The notes beneath the pieces are model-generated. The model worked only from the letters and a program-made list of their open reading frames with translations, was not told the origin of the DNA and searched no databases. This document shows, one piece after another, positions 34,070 through 46,267 of a DNA stretch of 64,000 nucleotides. The DNA comes from Corbicula japonica (lineage: Eukaryota > Mollusca > Bivalvia > Venerida > Cyrenidae), in contig JAZAYU010000009.1 in assembly GCA_038501625.1 (NCBI GenBank), positions 11,522,396-11,586,395 on the forward strand, given 5' to 3'. The position numbers and the translations under genes are program-made. Each line of letters opens with the position of its first letter. The first letter of the stretch is position 1.

Positions 34070-35408
34070 AGAAAAGGTCGTTATACCTTGCCATGACATC
34101 GTTCTCTCACCAAAACTATCAGTTGAAAAAGAAAAACAAGCAATAGCAAAATTGCCAACTGATCCTTGCAAAACTGCTAACCTACATTGCTCTTTGACAA
34201 TTGTTGTGGGTATGATTTATGATTTGACAGTAAATGTAAATACCGAAGATGGTTTGGCAAATGGTGCATCATGTACTGTAAAGTATATCGAATATAAACA
34301 AACAGGCACAAATCGCCCCAGCGTAATATGGGTTCAATTTGATGATGAAAATACTGGCAAAGAAACACAGAGCAAATATGAGAATAGAGGTTTTTATCAC
34401 AGTAATATTAATAGATGTTGGACACCTATATTTGACATTGAAAGAACATTTCTGTACAATAGAAAAACCTTTCAGAGAATTCAGTTTCCATTACAACCGT
34501 CTGCTGGACGGTCTGTTCACCGTGCACAAGGCAGTACATTAGACAGTGTTGTTATCGATTTATCTCAGCGAAGACCGCACAAAATTCAACACTTACATTA
34601 CGTTGCCCTGAGTAGAGTAAGGTCAATCAAAAACCTCCAAATTCTTAACTTTAATGAGCAAGCTTTGAAATTGGATGACCAAGTTGAAAGGGAAATGAAA
34701 AGATTGCAAGAACAAGCACCAGTAAAACTTTGTTATAACTTGTTTTACGACGTGGACGTTAATTGCCACGTTAAAATTGCTTTCAACAACTGCAGATCTT
34801 TACATTTGCATTTAGAAGATATTAAAGATGACAAAAACTTGATATCATCTCATGTGTTTGGTTTAGCAGAAACAAGACTTTATGATGCTGATCAAACAAC
34901 TGACTACGATATAGATGGTTTCTACATGATACGAAATGATCAACACAAAAACACGGCTATCAGACCTGCACATGGCAATGTGGCTTACATAAGAAAAGAC
35001 CTGAAAATAACTTGCCCAGTGAAGTACAGTTCAAATACTTTGGAGTTCATTTTCATTACAGTTTTAAAGGAAATAAAAGACATAAAAGGAATTCAAGTTG
35101 TCTTCCTATACAAAGCTCCTACCTTGTCGAATAAAGACTTGATCGATACTTTGAAAACAGAATTAATTCCCCATTTAAATACCTCAAAACCATTAATTAT
35201 AATGGGTGACTTCAATATTGAAAATTTGCAAAGAAATCAGGTCATTTTAAATAAAATTAGTACTTTGCTGTCGTGCAAAACTATGAGCACTGAACCAACA
35301 ACTGATTACTTGTCAACTTTGGACTTAATATTTTCCAATTTGATTGGAACAACAGGTACTTTAGAAACATTTTGGTCTGATCACAAAATTATATATATGT
35401 TTATTTGA
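34065..35408 (+). pseudogene. Helentron helicase C-terminus plus endonuclease domain
   Basis: 447 codons. Residues about 1-220 are the C-terminal part of the PIF1-like helicase, with motif V (SVHRAQGST) and motif VI (YVALSRVRS). From about residue 237 an endonuclease/exonuclease/phosphatase fold follows: AFNNCRSL, GLAETRL, GDFNIEN (D382 region) and a terminal SDH. A helicase fused to this endonuclease is the hallmark of Helentrons (Helitron2) as opposed to canonical Helitrons. The frame differs from the upstream piece by more than the 364-bp insert explains (a further one-base shift is needed), so the element is inactive. Confidence 0.9.
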
Positions 35409-35744
35409 ATACGCATAAAGATGAGATTCAGTGGTCTCAGTCTCTCGTACTGTTTTGATTTTGCCTGACATAAGGTTTAGAAGTTTAACAGTGTGTGCAA
35501 CAATAATATAATAATGATTCACATGTAAGGCACACGTAATCCGTGTAAACAGTTCATAATTATAATAATACATTTGTTATTGTACTGTAACAGCCACTTA
35601 GTCTTAAGCATGAATCAAATTATTAAGACATGTATAAATATTTAACCGTTTAACTTTAATTCATTATGTTCTTTTAAAATGTTTACAATTTGTAAAGAAA
35701 CTACCAGAAATATTACAGAAAACAGAAATCATATCTGTCTGACA

Positions 35745-36000
35745 CATAACCCGTTCATCTTTTATTCAATACAATACAAATACAATACAAAATTTTTATT
35801 TAATGTCGGTGTTTACACAACAAAGCACAACATTAGCTATGAATAGCTATTGTCTTTGATCTAACGTACATCATCCGTTACTATTAAAGCTATCAATGAC
35901 AACACATCTGAGAAAAAAGTAATTAAAGCTACAACAACCATGTAAAATATTTTCAGTAGACGTTTTACACCAAACTAAAGTAAATGTGCGAATATTATGA
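35745..36000 (-). repeat. Possible LINE 3' tail
   Basis: A AATACAATACAAATACAATAC microsatellite followed by TTTTTATTTAATGTCGGTG is typical of the reversed 3' end of a non-LTR element. No protein remnant was seen, so the assignment is tentative. Confidence 0.35.
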
Positions 36001-36287
36001 TTTCGAAATGTTTTGGGACGAATGAAAAAAGCCCGCTAATATTACGTCACCCTAGAAAGCGGATTAATATGTTCCACGAAATAGTTCCTCATTTGTACTT
36101 GTATATCTATAAATTTTATCAAAGTGGTATACATAAAACTTCACTTTCCATTTTATAAGGAATTCATTATTATTAAAGTGTCGATCTTTGACATCAGCTC
36201 ACTTTGTATTTGAAATGTAAATGTAGACCGGAAGAACAAGTATTAAATCTGTTAATCGGTTTCCCGCGATATGTCAATCGTAAAACA

Positions 36288-39200
36288 ATGGCGTCGGGTA
36301 CAAAGAAGTTGAAGTTAGAAACAGATGAATCGTGCGTATGCTATATTCATAATGTCTCGCCAATAAAAACAAGCCGGTCGGGGTATCAATTCTTCAACTG
36401 TACGTTGCAGACAGAATCTGGCTATGAGCAACTGGTGTCTTGGAAAAATGAAGCTCACCAATCCTTCAGAGATATGGAGAAAGCAAAGTAAGCTGAAATT
36501 TGTAAATGAGATTGATTAGAAATACACACCTACGAGTAATGAATTTACTATTGATATTATCGTAATTCAATTGTGAAATTTATTCTTCAAACTAAGTTAT
36601 CTTTCATAAAGTTTATCCCTCGCTACAGTACTTAAAAAATGAAACGTAAATTTCAACTGTGTGAGGATTCATTTAAAAACAGTATCTTACCAAACACTAA
36701 AACAGTGCTTTACTGTATTTATTACGACAGTAAGGTCGATCCGGCTAACTACAAACGGATTTTTTACGGTGGCATTCGGACTTCCCGAAAGTTGAAAATG
36801 TGTCAGACATTTGGTCAGATGAGATGTGAAAATCTGTCTGACCCAAACAAATTCTGTCAGACCGAAACATGTCATAAGGCTATTTGCAAATATAAGGAGT
36901 TCAAATTTTTGTCTGACATTCGGTCTGATAACATAAGAAATCTAGTCTGACCGGCTCAAATTTTACCAGACAGGTCCTTCGGTCTGGCAACTTTCGGGAT
37001 GTCTGGGCATTTTAGTCTGTTGCCTATGAAATCCAATTGAACCTAATTCAAATAATTCAACTCCAAGAACAGATCCAATTTACATAATGAAATTTATTGA
37101 TGTCTGTCCTTTATGTTTCAACCAGTTACTGGCAGAGTATGTAATTTCAGCCACTTTTTGCGCTTTTTGTTTAATTACTCTTATTTTTTTTTACAAATCT
37201 CTATGAAATTTGGAATGTTTGACCCTGGGTATCTTAAGAAGCTATTCGAACTTTTTATTAGTTGTTTTGTATTTTGGGACACTATATCAATGTTAAATAC
37301 ACCTAGGATCTTCCAGTATTTTTCAGCAGTGGAGTACGTAAATATTCGGCCACTCTTTAGAATAGAGTAATACAAAAAGACGCGTATGAGAATGCGAAAA
37401 ATCATCTCACATGAAAAATAAATGGAGAACCCAATTGTAAAGGATTTTGTTTCTGCACACAATTTTCACTCCCCATATCGTCCGAAATCAAAAGCCTTCT
37501 GTTGTGCTCCCAGCATTTCGTTCACTCTCCATGAAGACGAATAAAAGATCGCCGAAATTCAATACATTGAAACAGGGTCTCTGAATACGAAATGACCCTT
37601 AGGTTTTCCGGGAATTCGTTCTAAAAATAGAGCTTGTTTTATTTATAAAACGAGGCCCTACCGTTCTGGCCGTACTATTTCGTGCGTTTTTTTTATCTGT
37701 AAAGAAGGAACTCGTAGATCAGTTTAGAAATATGCTAGCTGCTGCTCTAACATCTTGAAAATGATTTGGAAAAACTGGCGTAATCTCCCCCATCCTACTA
37801 GCATTTCAGAATGTTAATTGATTCTGTTAATTCAATATCATTATAAAATATTATGTCTGATTAACTGATTTATATACACTCGACCTCTTATAATATTTAA
37901 CAGATTTAAATTTGTGATTTATATTAAGATCATTTTGACGTTTGCTGAAAGACACTTGATAAAAAATTAACTGGACCATTCACTAACCTCAAGTTTGGTC
38001 CGTGCGCTGTATGACGTGATTTCCGCGCATGCTGGTTTATTTACAATCAATACAGTGGAGAATAATTACTCAATAACTTTGATAAATACTTGCTGAATTG
38101 ATGTAATCTTTTGGACTCTGACACTAAGGTAAGCGTTTTTACTGTTCATGATGATGGATTACGAATCAATGTCACGAAAAGGCTTTTAATCGGGTGGCCG
38201 AATATTGCCGTACCGGCCAACATTACGTACTCTGTCAGTAGGATCAAAACTGTTGTGGAAATCGAACTGATTTAAATTATCTTTCTTTTTTCACTGCCAT
38301 GTGAAAATTTCAACACTGGTACATGTATGTTCATTTGTTGTAATAAAACATAAATAACCAGTTTAAAATAACTCTTTATTAAAACATAAATAGTATCTAA
38401 AGTATCAATAAAAATGACAATCGTCAAATTTTAAAATTAAACTTGCCTCAATAACTGCAGTTTACATGTAGATTTGAATGTGATAACCAATGAAAACATT
38501 CCTTTTATAAATCGATAGAATACACTGAGGTACAATGTAGAATTTTACCGGTGTAAACAAAAATAGATAGATAGATACCTTTATTTCCTCCACGTGGGAG
38601 AGCATAACATATTTACAATGTAATCATACAATGACAAATACAAAAGAGAAAGAAACAGAATATTTCTGTCATATCGGCTTAATTAACACCATGATGACAT
38701 ATGTAGACGTTACCAGCATGCAATTAATAATAACAATAATAATAACAACAACAGACTGAGTGTGCGTCTCCTTAAATTTAAGGAAACATACCGAGGGCAC
38801 AGTGAAAATTCTAACTATACCGTCACAAGCCATCGGTAAGCACATAGTTATTCTAAAATGTTGAAGATAAAAAAAAAATAAAAAAAAAAATAAAAAATAA
38901 ATCTTCAATAAAGTATCATCAGCATACTCTCGTACAAACTCTCACAAAACGAAACGAAATTTAAGTGAGACTATTGAAAAAGAAATTTGCCGGTGATATA
39001 TTCTCAGAGATAGAGTCATTATGTAAGCAGTTTGATAAGATGTCTCAATAACATGAGATGAACTTTAACATCATAATTATCTGATACACATTTAAGGCCA
39101 CCAACAATCGCGAAGATTTGATTGCAGCTATTTTTCTTCATGAATTTAAAGAAAGGTGAATAACCATATTGGTAAATAATAAAATTGTACATAGCATTCC

Positions 39201-42200
39201 TGTCGTACTGATTAAATGTACAATGGTGAACTTTATGTAATATGATATTGTTGCTTAATAATTTGCATTTTGAACAAACTTCCGGGTAATTATATTTGGC
39301 ATAAACCCTGCACATACTATTTAAAGCTGTTTTACATAACCAGCTAGAGTTATTACAATTCCTTCTTAACTCCCAGAGAATGCAATTGTTAGACCGATCA
39401 AAATAATTCTCAAATATATCAGTATCCATATTTTCGGTAATTTTCCTTTTCCTTTCATTATAGTGAAAATTAATTATGTTGTTTGTTACTTGCCGATTCC
39501 AAATTTGTTTTGAAGGGAAATTGCCAGTAATCAAAAATTGATCTAAATACAACTTCAAATCGTACTTAACGACTAGTCGATATATATCAGGGATAAAACC
39601 TTGCGTTTGAAGGTCGACTGTTATAAAACGCAATAACCGATGAATAAAGAATCTTTTAGCAAGATATTTTGCCGGGAGGCGACAGAGCTGTCCAAAGAAG
39701 AGAAGTTTTTTTGTATCGATGATTGATTCAATAGAGTATACCCCTAGAGCCCCTAAAGCTATTTCATTCGGTGCAGAGACAGGTAGGCCCTGAACACGTT
39801 TTAAACAAAGTCTGTGACTCTTTTCAAGTGTTAATAATTGCGTTTGACTCAACGAATTTAACAGCTCGCATCCATATAATGCTTTTGGTAAAACTATCGA
39901 CTGATAAACAGTTAACCATGTTGTAGGATTAACCTCATTTGGCATTGTTGACGTGTGGAGTTTATAAGTGTTTTGTATAAAAAACATTCATATTTCTTCT
40001 TAAGCATGACATATATTGATTCTTAATATTGATTGGAATGAACTTTTGACATATGTAATTTATGTGTCGTCTGCGATAGCAGGTAGACACATTCTTGTTT
40101 TACCGCTTCAGAAATAAAAGGAAATCATTTTTGAACCTAATAGTTTTTTTGAAATGCAATAACACTGTAAACACTTAGTTATAGCATACCCGTAAAGAAC
40201 GGTAAATGTGTAGCATTTTGTCTAGACTGTCAATCAAGGGTTGACTGTCTTGATGATGTCACTTCTGATAGCAGATTGTTTTAATCTGTTAAACTTGTGT
40301 CAAGTTTGTTTTAATCAAAACAGCTAAAGTCTTGCGATAAGGCAATAGAAAAAAAAATTTAGATTCTCATCCCCGCCCGCCCCTGTCCAAAACCACCTGC
40401 CCCCAAAAAATGTATTGGTAAAAAATTGAAACATATTCTGTTCCAGACAGAATGGGACTTGGACCATCTCAAATACCTTCTTAAGGTATTTCTGAAATAA
40501 AACAAAAATTAAAAACTGCCCATCAAAACCTTTTTCCCCAAAATCCGAATGACAATCTAATTATTTGTTTTCTCTGGTCTAAAAGATTTGTTAATGAATC
40601 AGTATATTTTAAAATATCTAGAGGGTTTAATGAACATCGTTCGTATTTACCCGGATCGACCCTATCTACTAAAATATTTTCAAATCAAGGCTATTTAGAG
40701 TTGTTTCTTGAGAACATAAAGACATGAAATTAATTTTAAATGCGAATAATAAGTGCTAAGATGTCTTGGAAAACCAGAATAAAGGCTCATTGGCCACTTA
40801 AATAGCCCCAAAAAGTTGTTAAACGTTGCGTAAAAACCCATACCAGCAAATTTTCGGTTCTGTGTGTCATACATATTATCAATATTGGTTTCCATTTCAT
40901 CAGAAAGACTATGTATTTTTATCCCTCGCTGCATAGCAGCTGGGGATATAGGAATGGTCTTCGTCCATCCGTCTTTCCGTCCACGGACATTTCCTGTCCG
41001 GTCCTTAACTTTTCAACCCCTAGAAGTAATTTCATGAAATTTTTAAAAACTGGAATAGGGGTCAGTGCAAAACTATTGTAACTCCTTCTTTATTTCAATG
41101 TAGTTACAATAGTTTTGCACTGACCCCTCGGGATAGAATTTGTAAACTGTATATTATGATACTCAGCTTATTTGAATCAAAGATCATGACAAATAGACTA
41201 TTCAAATAAGCGAATTCTACTGTATAAGCCTGTCTTCATCAATAGTTAGATTCATTGTTAAAATGTTATTATTCCTACAGTTGCTGGCCAATTACCTAGT
41301 GAACTTTGCTGCTTAGATCTGTGTTATGCAATATTAAGAACTTTGCTGTGGAAGATTTTCTAAACTGTTGGCTTTTTGATTTGTTAGGTTATTTCTGAGC
41401 AAATTGGGACCAGTACAGATCCTGGATATGCCACCTGCCTCCGTTGCCCAGAGCTGTTGTTTAATTTGCTCTTAACCGTCCTTAACCTTTCCCACATTCA
41501 CATCTGCGGCAGGGGGGATATTGCTGTCGTTCCAACTGCCTTGTTACTTCAGTATTTGATAATAATAATGTTACAAAATTAACATTTGATTTATTTACTG
41601 CAGAACACCTGTGTGTCTTGAAAAGCTATCAACGACACCTTCATACAAGAAACCAGGAAGTTTTGATTACAAGTTTACAAATTCCTCAACAATAACCAAA
41701 CCAAAAAGAAAACTAACGTTTGCTTCAACACCTCCAGAATCTGAAGCAAAAGAAAAAACTATCGAAGAAGTACTAACCATTTCAGCTGTATGGGACAAGG
41801 TATATTTTAATTTATTATCATTTTATATACATGTTCATTTATAAGTACATTCCAATACCAGTTCTTTGCACAGGTGGAACAACATTGATTTCTAATCTGC
41901 TGTATTTTTGGTCATAAGTAAAAAAGCCAATTCTTTAAGAATTATTTTTACTTTAAAGTGCTTAAAGTGATCACCTGATATGAAATTTAATTAAAATATC
42001 TGAGTAATTTAATTCTTATTATGATTTTACATTAATTACAGTCAACTAGCAGTTCTATTTCACCCCAAGCTTTCAAACTTCTTCAATGAATGTCCTCATG
42101 AAACAGAGGAATCCTATTAATTTTGGAGTCAGTAGCTCAAAGCTCAAGGTCACAGGGGCCTGATGAGTGAAAGTGGTTTCTGATCAATAACTGGAGTTCT

Positions 42201-45200
42201 CTTTCACCTAGAATTTTCAAACTATTTAGCATGGTTGCTGTTATACACTTGAAGAACCCTTTTGATTTTAGGATATGTAGGTCAAAATTGAGGTTCACAG
42301 GGGCCAGTAGAGTGAATAATTTACTGCGTTACATTGATCACATGATGACATTTTTTCACAATACGGATTAAACTATTGTTGCACCCCTGTTACGTTTTTT
42401 GTAGCTATAAAACTGAAGACAACTTTTGGGGGAAAAATAGGAATCTAAGGCCTAAAAAAATTTTGGTTTGTTTCTGGTTACATCCTTGAAAAAACAATGG
42501 GTCGGCTTTCCCTTTTTTTTGAATTTTTTTTAGGGGAAGGAACCAAAGTCCAGGTATATACCATCTTGTGTGTTAGTAAGTACACCAAAGATTAAAATTG
42601 TTAAATTTGTACAGTAGACTCCGGGAAATTGAATACACAAATTGTCAGCTAAAAATATTCTATTGCCAGGAGTGTTCGATTCGCCGGTAATCGTATTCAT
42701 CATTAAATCTGCATATATTTGTTGACAAGGGTGGTCAGGTAGATCGTCTTCTGGACAATACTCGTGATAAATATGCATCATTTATATGTTTATTAATTGA
42801 TCAACAGACGCTTCTGTCATATACTGCTACAAAATCAAAGTTTCAAATTATATTATGACACTGCAAAATTTTAAACGTGAATGTAAAATAAGTATTAAAA
42901 CAAAGACCTATATATTACCTATATATGTCTTTGATTAAAACACTAACCAATGCGAACATATTCCATAATAAATTACATCCTAATTTTATCTCAAGTATCA
43001 TGTTTCAGTATTATTGCATCATCAACCAATTTAACTCAGCTAAAAATGACAAATGTCACGTACACACTTCTTGTAGATCAAACGATTTCAAAGCAGAGCC
43101 GATAAAACAACACAGTCTTGATATGAGCCGACAATTTCCTTTGAAGTTGTGTTTCCTTGACAGTTGGTATCAATGTTTACGTCCATACTGACTGTCAATC
43201 AAATTCAGTCTCCGTATGAAATTAACAAGGAAGGCGGATCAAAGAAATGTACATTAATCTATGAGTATTTGTAAAACATTTTTGAGAAAATTTAGTTTTG
43301 TTTGTTTTTGAATTGTGCGGATTATGTGATAATTTACAAGAGACAATGGAATTTGAACATGGATTATTGTAAGTACATGTACCAATAACGTCTCGATAAC
43401 GGATGGGCCTAGGTTCATGTGTATTTGTAACAGATTTTTAACGCCTGGTTGAATAAGCTGTTTAAAAGAGGTGACAGTTTACAGTTTGTTTGCCCGGAAA
43501 TGTATCTATCTTTCTTAGAGGTATCTTTTAAGGTATTGAAGTGTAGGAAAGGGAAAACTCGCTGCATTTTATACTTTAATTCCATCGAAACTAATAAACC
43601 AGTGTTTCAACTTAAAGTTGAATTGTTTTGCTAAACATGTAATATAAATAATTATTCTTTTAATTACAATTAGATGTGTAATGCCATAATGTGGTTTAAT
43701 GCGTGGATATTGTTGATTTGTTCATGGCTTTTTGTTGTAAAACAAATATGTTGGATATACTTACCTTAATACCTACCACTTTTTGCAACCACTGTGCCTC
43801 ACTTTCAACTCGTATTAACTCGGTTTTACTTTTAGCTTTACATTCGTAATATTGTTGCAATTAACACATAATCAAATATGTACATATCCCGTCATAGATG
43901 GTAAAAGTTCTATCACTACCACCAAAGCAGGGTTAATAATTTGATCAGTGCTGTTTTTCACTCATTTTACGATACAGATATCAGTACATAATTGTTCTCT
44001 CATAAAGCCATTATTAAACGATTCTGCATTTACGTCGTATCATGCACTTCGAACAGAAATCTTAATCTATTTGCTTACTTAATTCTTCAATGAAGTCGTC
44101 AGTGGATCAAAAATAATATTTTTACTGGCTTGCCGAACGTTGACATCCATGATTGTTTACCTCGGCGAATTCAATCATGGAATTAGCAACGTTGACCCGA
44201 AAGCACACGCAACGGGGTTTACATATGTTACATGGACAAATTTAACAGTTAAAATAGCACCGGAGAAGACAGTGAACGTAAATTTACCAAAAATGAAACA
44301 GTGCTGGCTGTTATTTTGCACCTGACATTGTGTCCGAAAATAACAGAATTTTTCGTTGGTCAAAATCCCGGTCGGCTTTCCATACAATTTTTTTGGGAGG
44401 GCTGAAAAAAAGTTACGGTCGACGCTATTTAGAGACGGTCGGTTGGGTAACCAGAAACAAACCTTTTTTCTTTTAGGCCTAACCTGTAATTTTTAGTTTT
44501 AAATTTTAACATGTTTCCCAAAGATAAACAACAATAATCATTAAGTAGAAAAGAAACTGCAAAACTGCTGACAAATTTTACTGGTATTTGCTACCCAGGA
44601 AAGTTTTTCTATGTTTAAACTTAAATCCCATTAGAAAACACAGGCTTTTTAAATGTCCCTTTCACATAACTCTTAAATACAATTACACTTTAATACAGGT
44701 GAACATTCAAGCCAAAGTAATGCAACTTTCAACTCCTGTGAAAGTGAATGAACAGTTGACAAAACTTCTTGTCAAAGTGGCAGATGATACCGCTACTATT
44801 AACATGACCTTATGGAATGAGCACATCAACGCCATTACGATAAACAAGACCTACAAATTCACGTCATTAACTGTCAGGCAATTCAACGGTGAAAAGACGC
44901 TCTCATCAAATTTAGAAACAAAGTTTCAACTTGTAACAGACATGGAAACAGTTGAAGAAATTGATACTGCATTAGAAGAAACCCATGAGATTCAAAGTGC
45001 AAAAGTTACCACAGGCAAGTACTGCAACTTCTGCAACAAACCGATTATCGTGAATGAACAACTGCCAACAGTCAGATGTAAAACATGTGACAAAAAAGTT
45101 AAAACGACCTCATTATCAAACCAAATCGTTGCAACCATTACATGCAATCAAAGAGATTACATCATTAAAAAAGGACTACTAGCAGACCACTTCCCGAACT

Positions 45201-45298
45201 TGGATACTATGACAAATGATGATCTTGAGGATGCACTTCTCCTCACCATGAAGGCTGTCATCTCTGACAGAGCAGTAGTGAAACTCATACCTATTTGA
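36288..45298 (+). CDS. OB-fold/zinc-ribbon protein, RPA-like (exons 36288-36487, 41604-41799, 44699-45298)
   Basis: Three exons join to 996 nt (331 aa and stop). ATG at 36288 is the first in frame and has a good context (AAAACAATGG). Exon 1 ends in phase 2 at GTAAGC; exon 2 starts after TTTACTGCAG, supplies the missing base and ends in phase 0 at GTATAT; exon 3 starts after TTTAATACAG in phase 0. AATAAA lies 77 nt past the stop. Residues about 15-65 look like strands of one OB fold, and about 133-215 another (VNIQAKVMQLSTPVKV ... LTLWN-like core). C241-x2-C244 ... C259-x2-C262 forms a zinc ribbon as in the large RPA subunit. A single-stranded DNA-binding role is inferred. The middle (68-132) is Lys/Ser/Thr-rich linker. 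It starts 0.9 kb after the Helentron on the same strand, but its introns argue for a host gene. Introns are 5.1 and 2.9 kb and rich in transposons. Confidence 0.8.
36488..38560 (+). other. Intron 1, 5' part
   Basis: No gene recognised. A Cys/Lys-rich frame at 36639-36950 is repetitive (repeated TCTGTCTGAC / GTCAGAC words) and has no splice support. Confidence 0.5.
38563..39990 (-). mobile_element. LINE, 5'-truncated, inside intron 1
   Basis: A 322-codon minus-strand frame encodes the C-terminal part of a non-LTR retrotransposon ORF2: ALYGCELLNSLS, LEKSHRLCLKRVQGLP, ALGALGVYSIESII, and a late Cys/His cluster (CSKC ... HKVHHC). The 3' UTR ends in a TAGATAGATAGATA tail at 38563-38577. The reverse transcriptase catalytic core is missing. 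Open and little damaged, so a fairly recent insertion, antisense to the host gene. Confidence 0.85.
40900..41040. repeat. Dispersed bivalve-type repeat fragment
   Basis: ATCCCTCGCTGCATAGCAGC, then repeated TCCGTC/TCCATCCG words, then CTTTTCAACCCCTAGAAG. The beginning recurs weakly at 36610. I recognise this style of sequence from bivalve repeats; no coding content. Confidence 0.45.
41057..41128. repeat. Perfect 27-bp hairpin
   Basis: Arms 41057-41083 and 41102-41128 are exact reverse complements (AGGGGTCAGTGCAAAACTAT outward) separated by 18 nt. It lies in intron 1 about 0.5 kb before exon 2. Confidence 0.92.
41365..41440 (+). repeat. Fragment of the TTAA-type MITE
   Basis: GGCTTTTTGATTTGTTAGG, TTATTTCTGAGCAAA and GGACCAGTACAGATCCTG match the centre of the element at 21434-21667. 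The ends are lost. Confidence 0.65.
42060..42320 (+). repeat. AAGGTCA-type bivalve repeat
   Basis: Two imperfect units of about 125-130 bp, each with a CTTTCA..TCTTCA-like half and a CAAGGTCACAGGGGCC / GAGGTTCACAGGGGCC half. Related in style to 49740-50280 and 62990-64000. Confidence 0.55.
42448..44480. mobile_element. ~2-kb element with inverted ends in intron 2
   Basis: AGGCCTAAAAAAATTTTGG, then TTTGTTTCTGGTTAC (42448-42481), is inverted at 44447-44480 (GTAACCAGAAACAAA, then CTTTTAGGCCT). Both ends also have a nearby GTCGGCTTTCC, but in the same orientation, so two separate insertions of one repeat remain possible. No transposase was found inside; the frames at 42530-42781 and 42925-43191 have no domain. 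Confidence 0.45.
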
Positions 45299-45374
45299 AC
45301 ATTTCTTAAACACATCACTGTTAACAGTATCTCTGTACACAATAGTCAATCTTAAGAAAAATGTGCATTACTTA

Positions 45375-45380
45375 AATAAA
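45375..45380 (+). promoter_or_regulatory. Polyadenylation signal AATAAA
   Basis: First AATAAA after the stop codon of the OB-fold gene at 45298; a TTGCTGTTGTCATGTTG stretch follows as a possible downstream element. Confidence 0.55.
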
Positions 45381-46033
45381 AGGTTTGCTGTTGTCATGTT
45401 GACGAACATATTTATGGATTGTTCAGATAATTTCTCAAGGTTCTAATTACCCTGCTTCATGAATCACTAGATTTCAAAATCAATTCCACAGCATGTAAAC
45501 GCCATTTGCTAAATAACAAGAAACAAAATCGCAAACAATTGTGTGAGTAGTATATGAGCTATGTATGCATTTGCATTACGCATTACGGTTTAGAAAACAT
45601 GATGCCTCAGTTGGTCTCTTATAATTGTAGTAAATATCTTCATCATGTTGAGTAAAACAGGGTCATTTACTTTTGAATGCCAAAATGTATGTTTGTATAT
45701 ATGATCATGCTAGTATATTTACTTGCAAACGACATGAAAATTTTGTAAAACTTTTATTTTGTTGGACTATAATTCCTATTATGCGTTGCACTAATACGAC
45801 GTCCTGAGGGCTGAAATGACATTACGCTTTATAGTCAAACACTGTGCGCAACGTCTTAGTAGGTTAGTTTAGTTTCGTAGTAATTGATACAAGTCCATAT
45901 GGCAAACCTATGCATGTGTAAATGAATGTAGATATGTTTGTTTTTTCCATATTTCTTTTTCTCCATTTTAGGAATGTTTATCTGTTTTGAGTTTAAACAT
46001 TTCCACGGAAAGAACTTGTGATGACCTTTTTAA

Positions 46034-46267
46034 CCCTTTACTCTATAGACATACCTTTATTGCGTGGGCAAACAGTGTAGATCCAGCTCAGCTGCCATAC
46101 TCCTGCCATCTGAATAGGATCTACACTGTTTGCTTTTAGATACTGTACCTTATTTCTGACCAAGATGAGACCAGTGCAGAGGCTCATCTGATGGCACAGG
46201 TATGTCAGCTCATCTGGATCTACACTGGTAGCACATGCGTTAAAACGCGTATAAATGGAGTAAAGGG
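46034..46267. mobile_element. TTAA-type MITE in unit 1
   Basis: 234 bp with ends CCCTTTACTCTATAGACATA and GCGTATAAATGGAGTAAAGGG. The left flank is TTAA and the right flank TTTA. Same family and length as 21434-21667. Confidence 0.88.

Noticed and set aside
36639..36950. 103-aa Cys/Lys-rich frame in intron 1
   Set aside because: Made of repeated TCTGAC/GTCAGA words, with no acceptor/donor in a phase compatible with the neighbouring exons.
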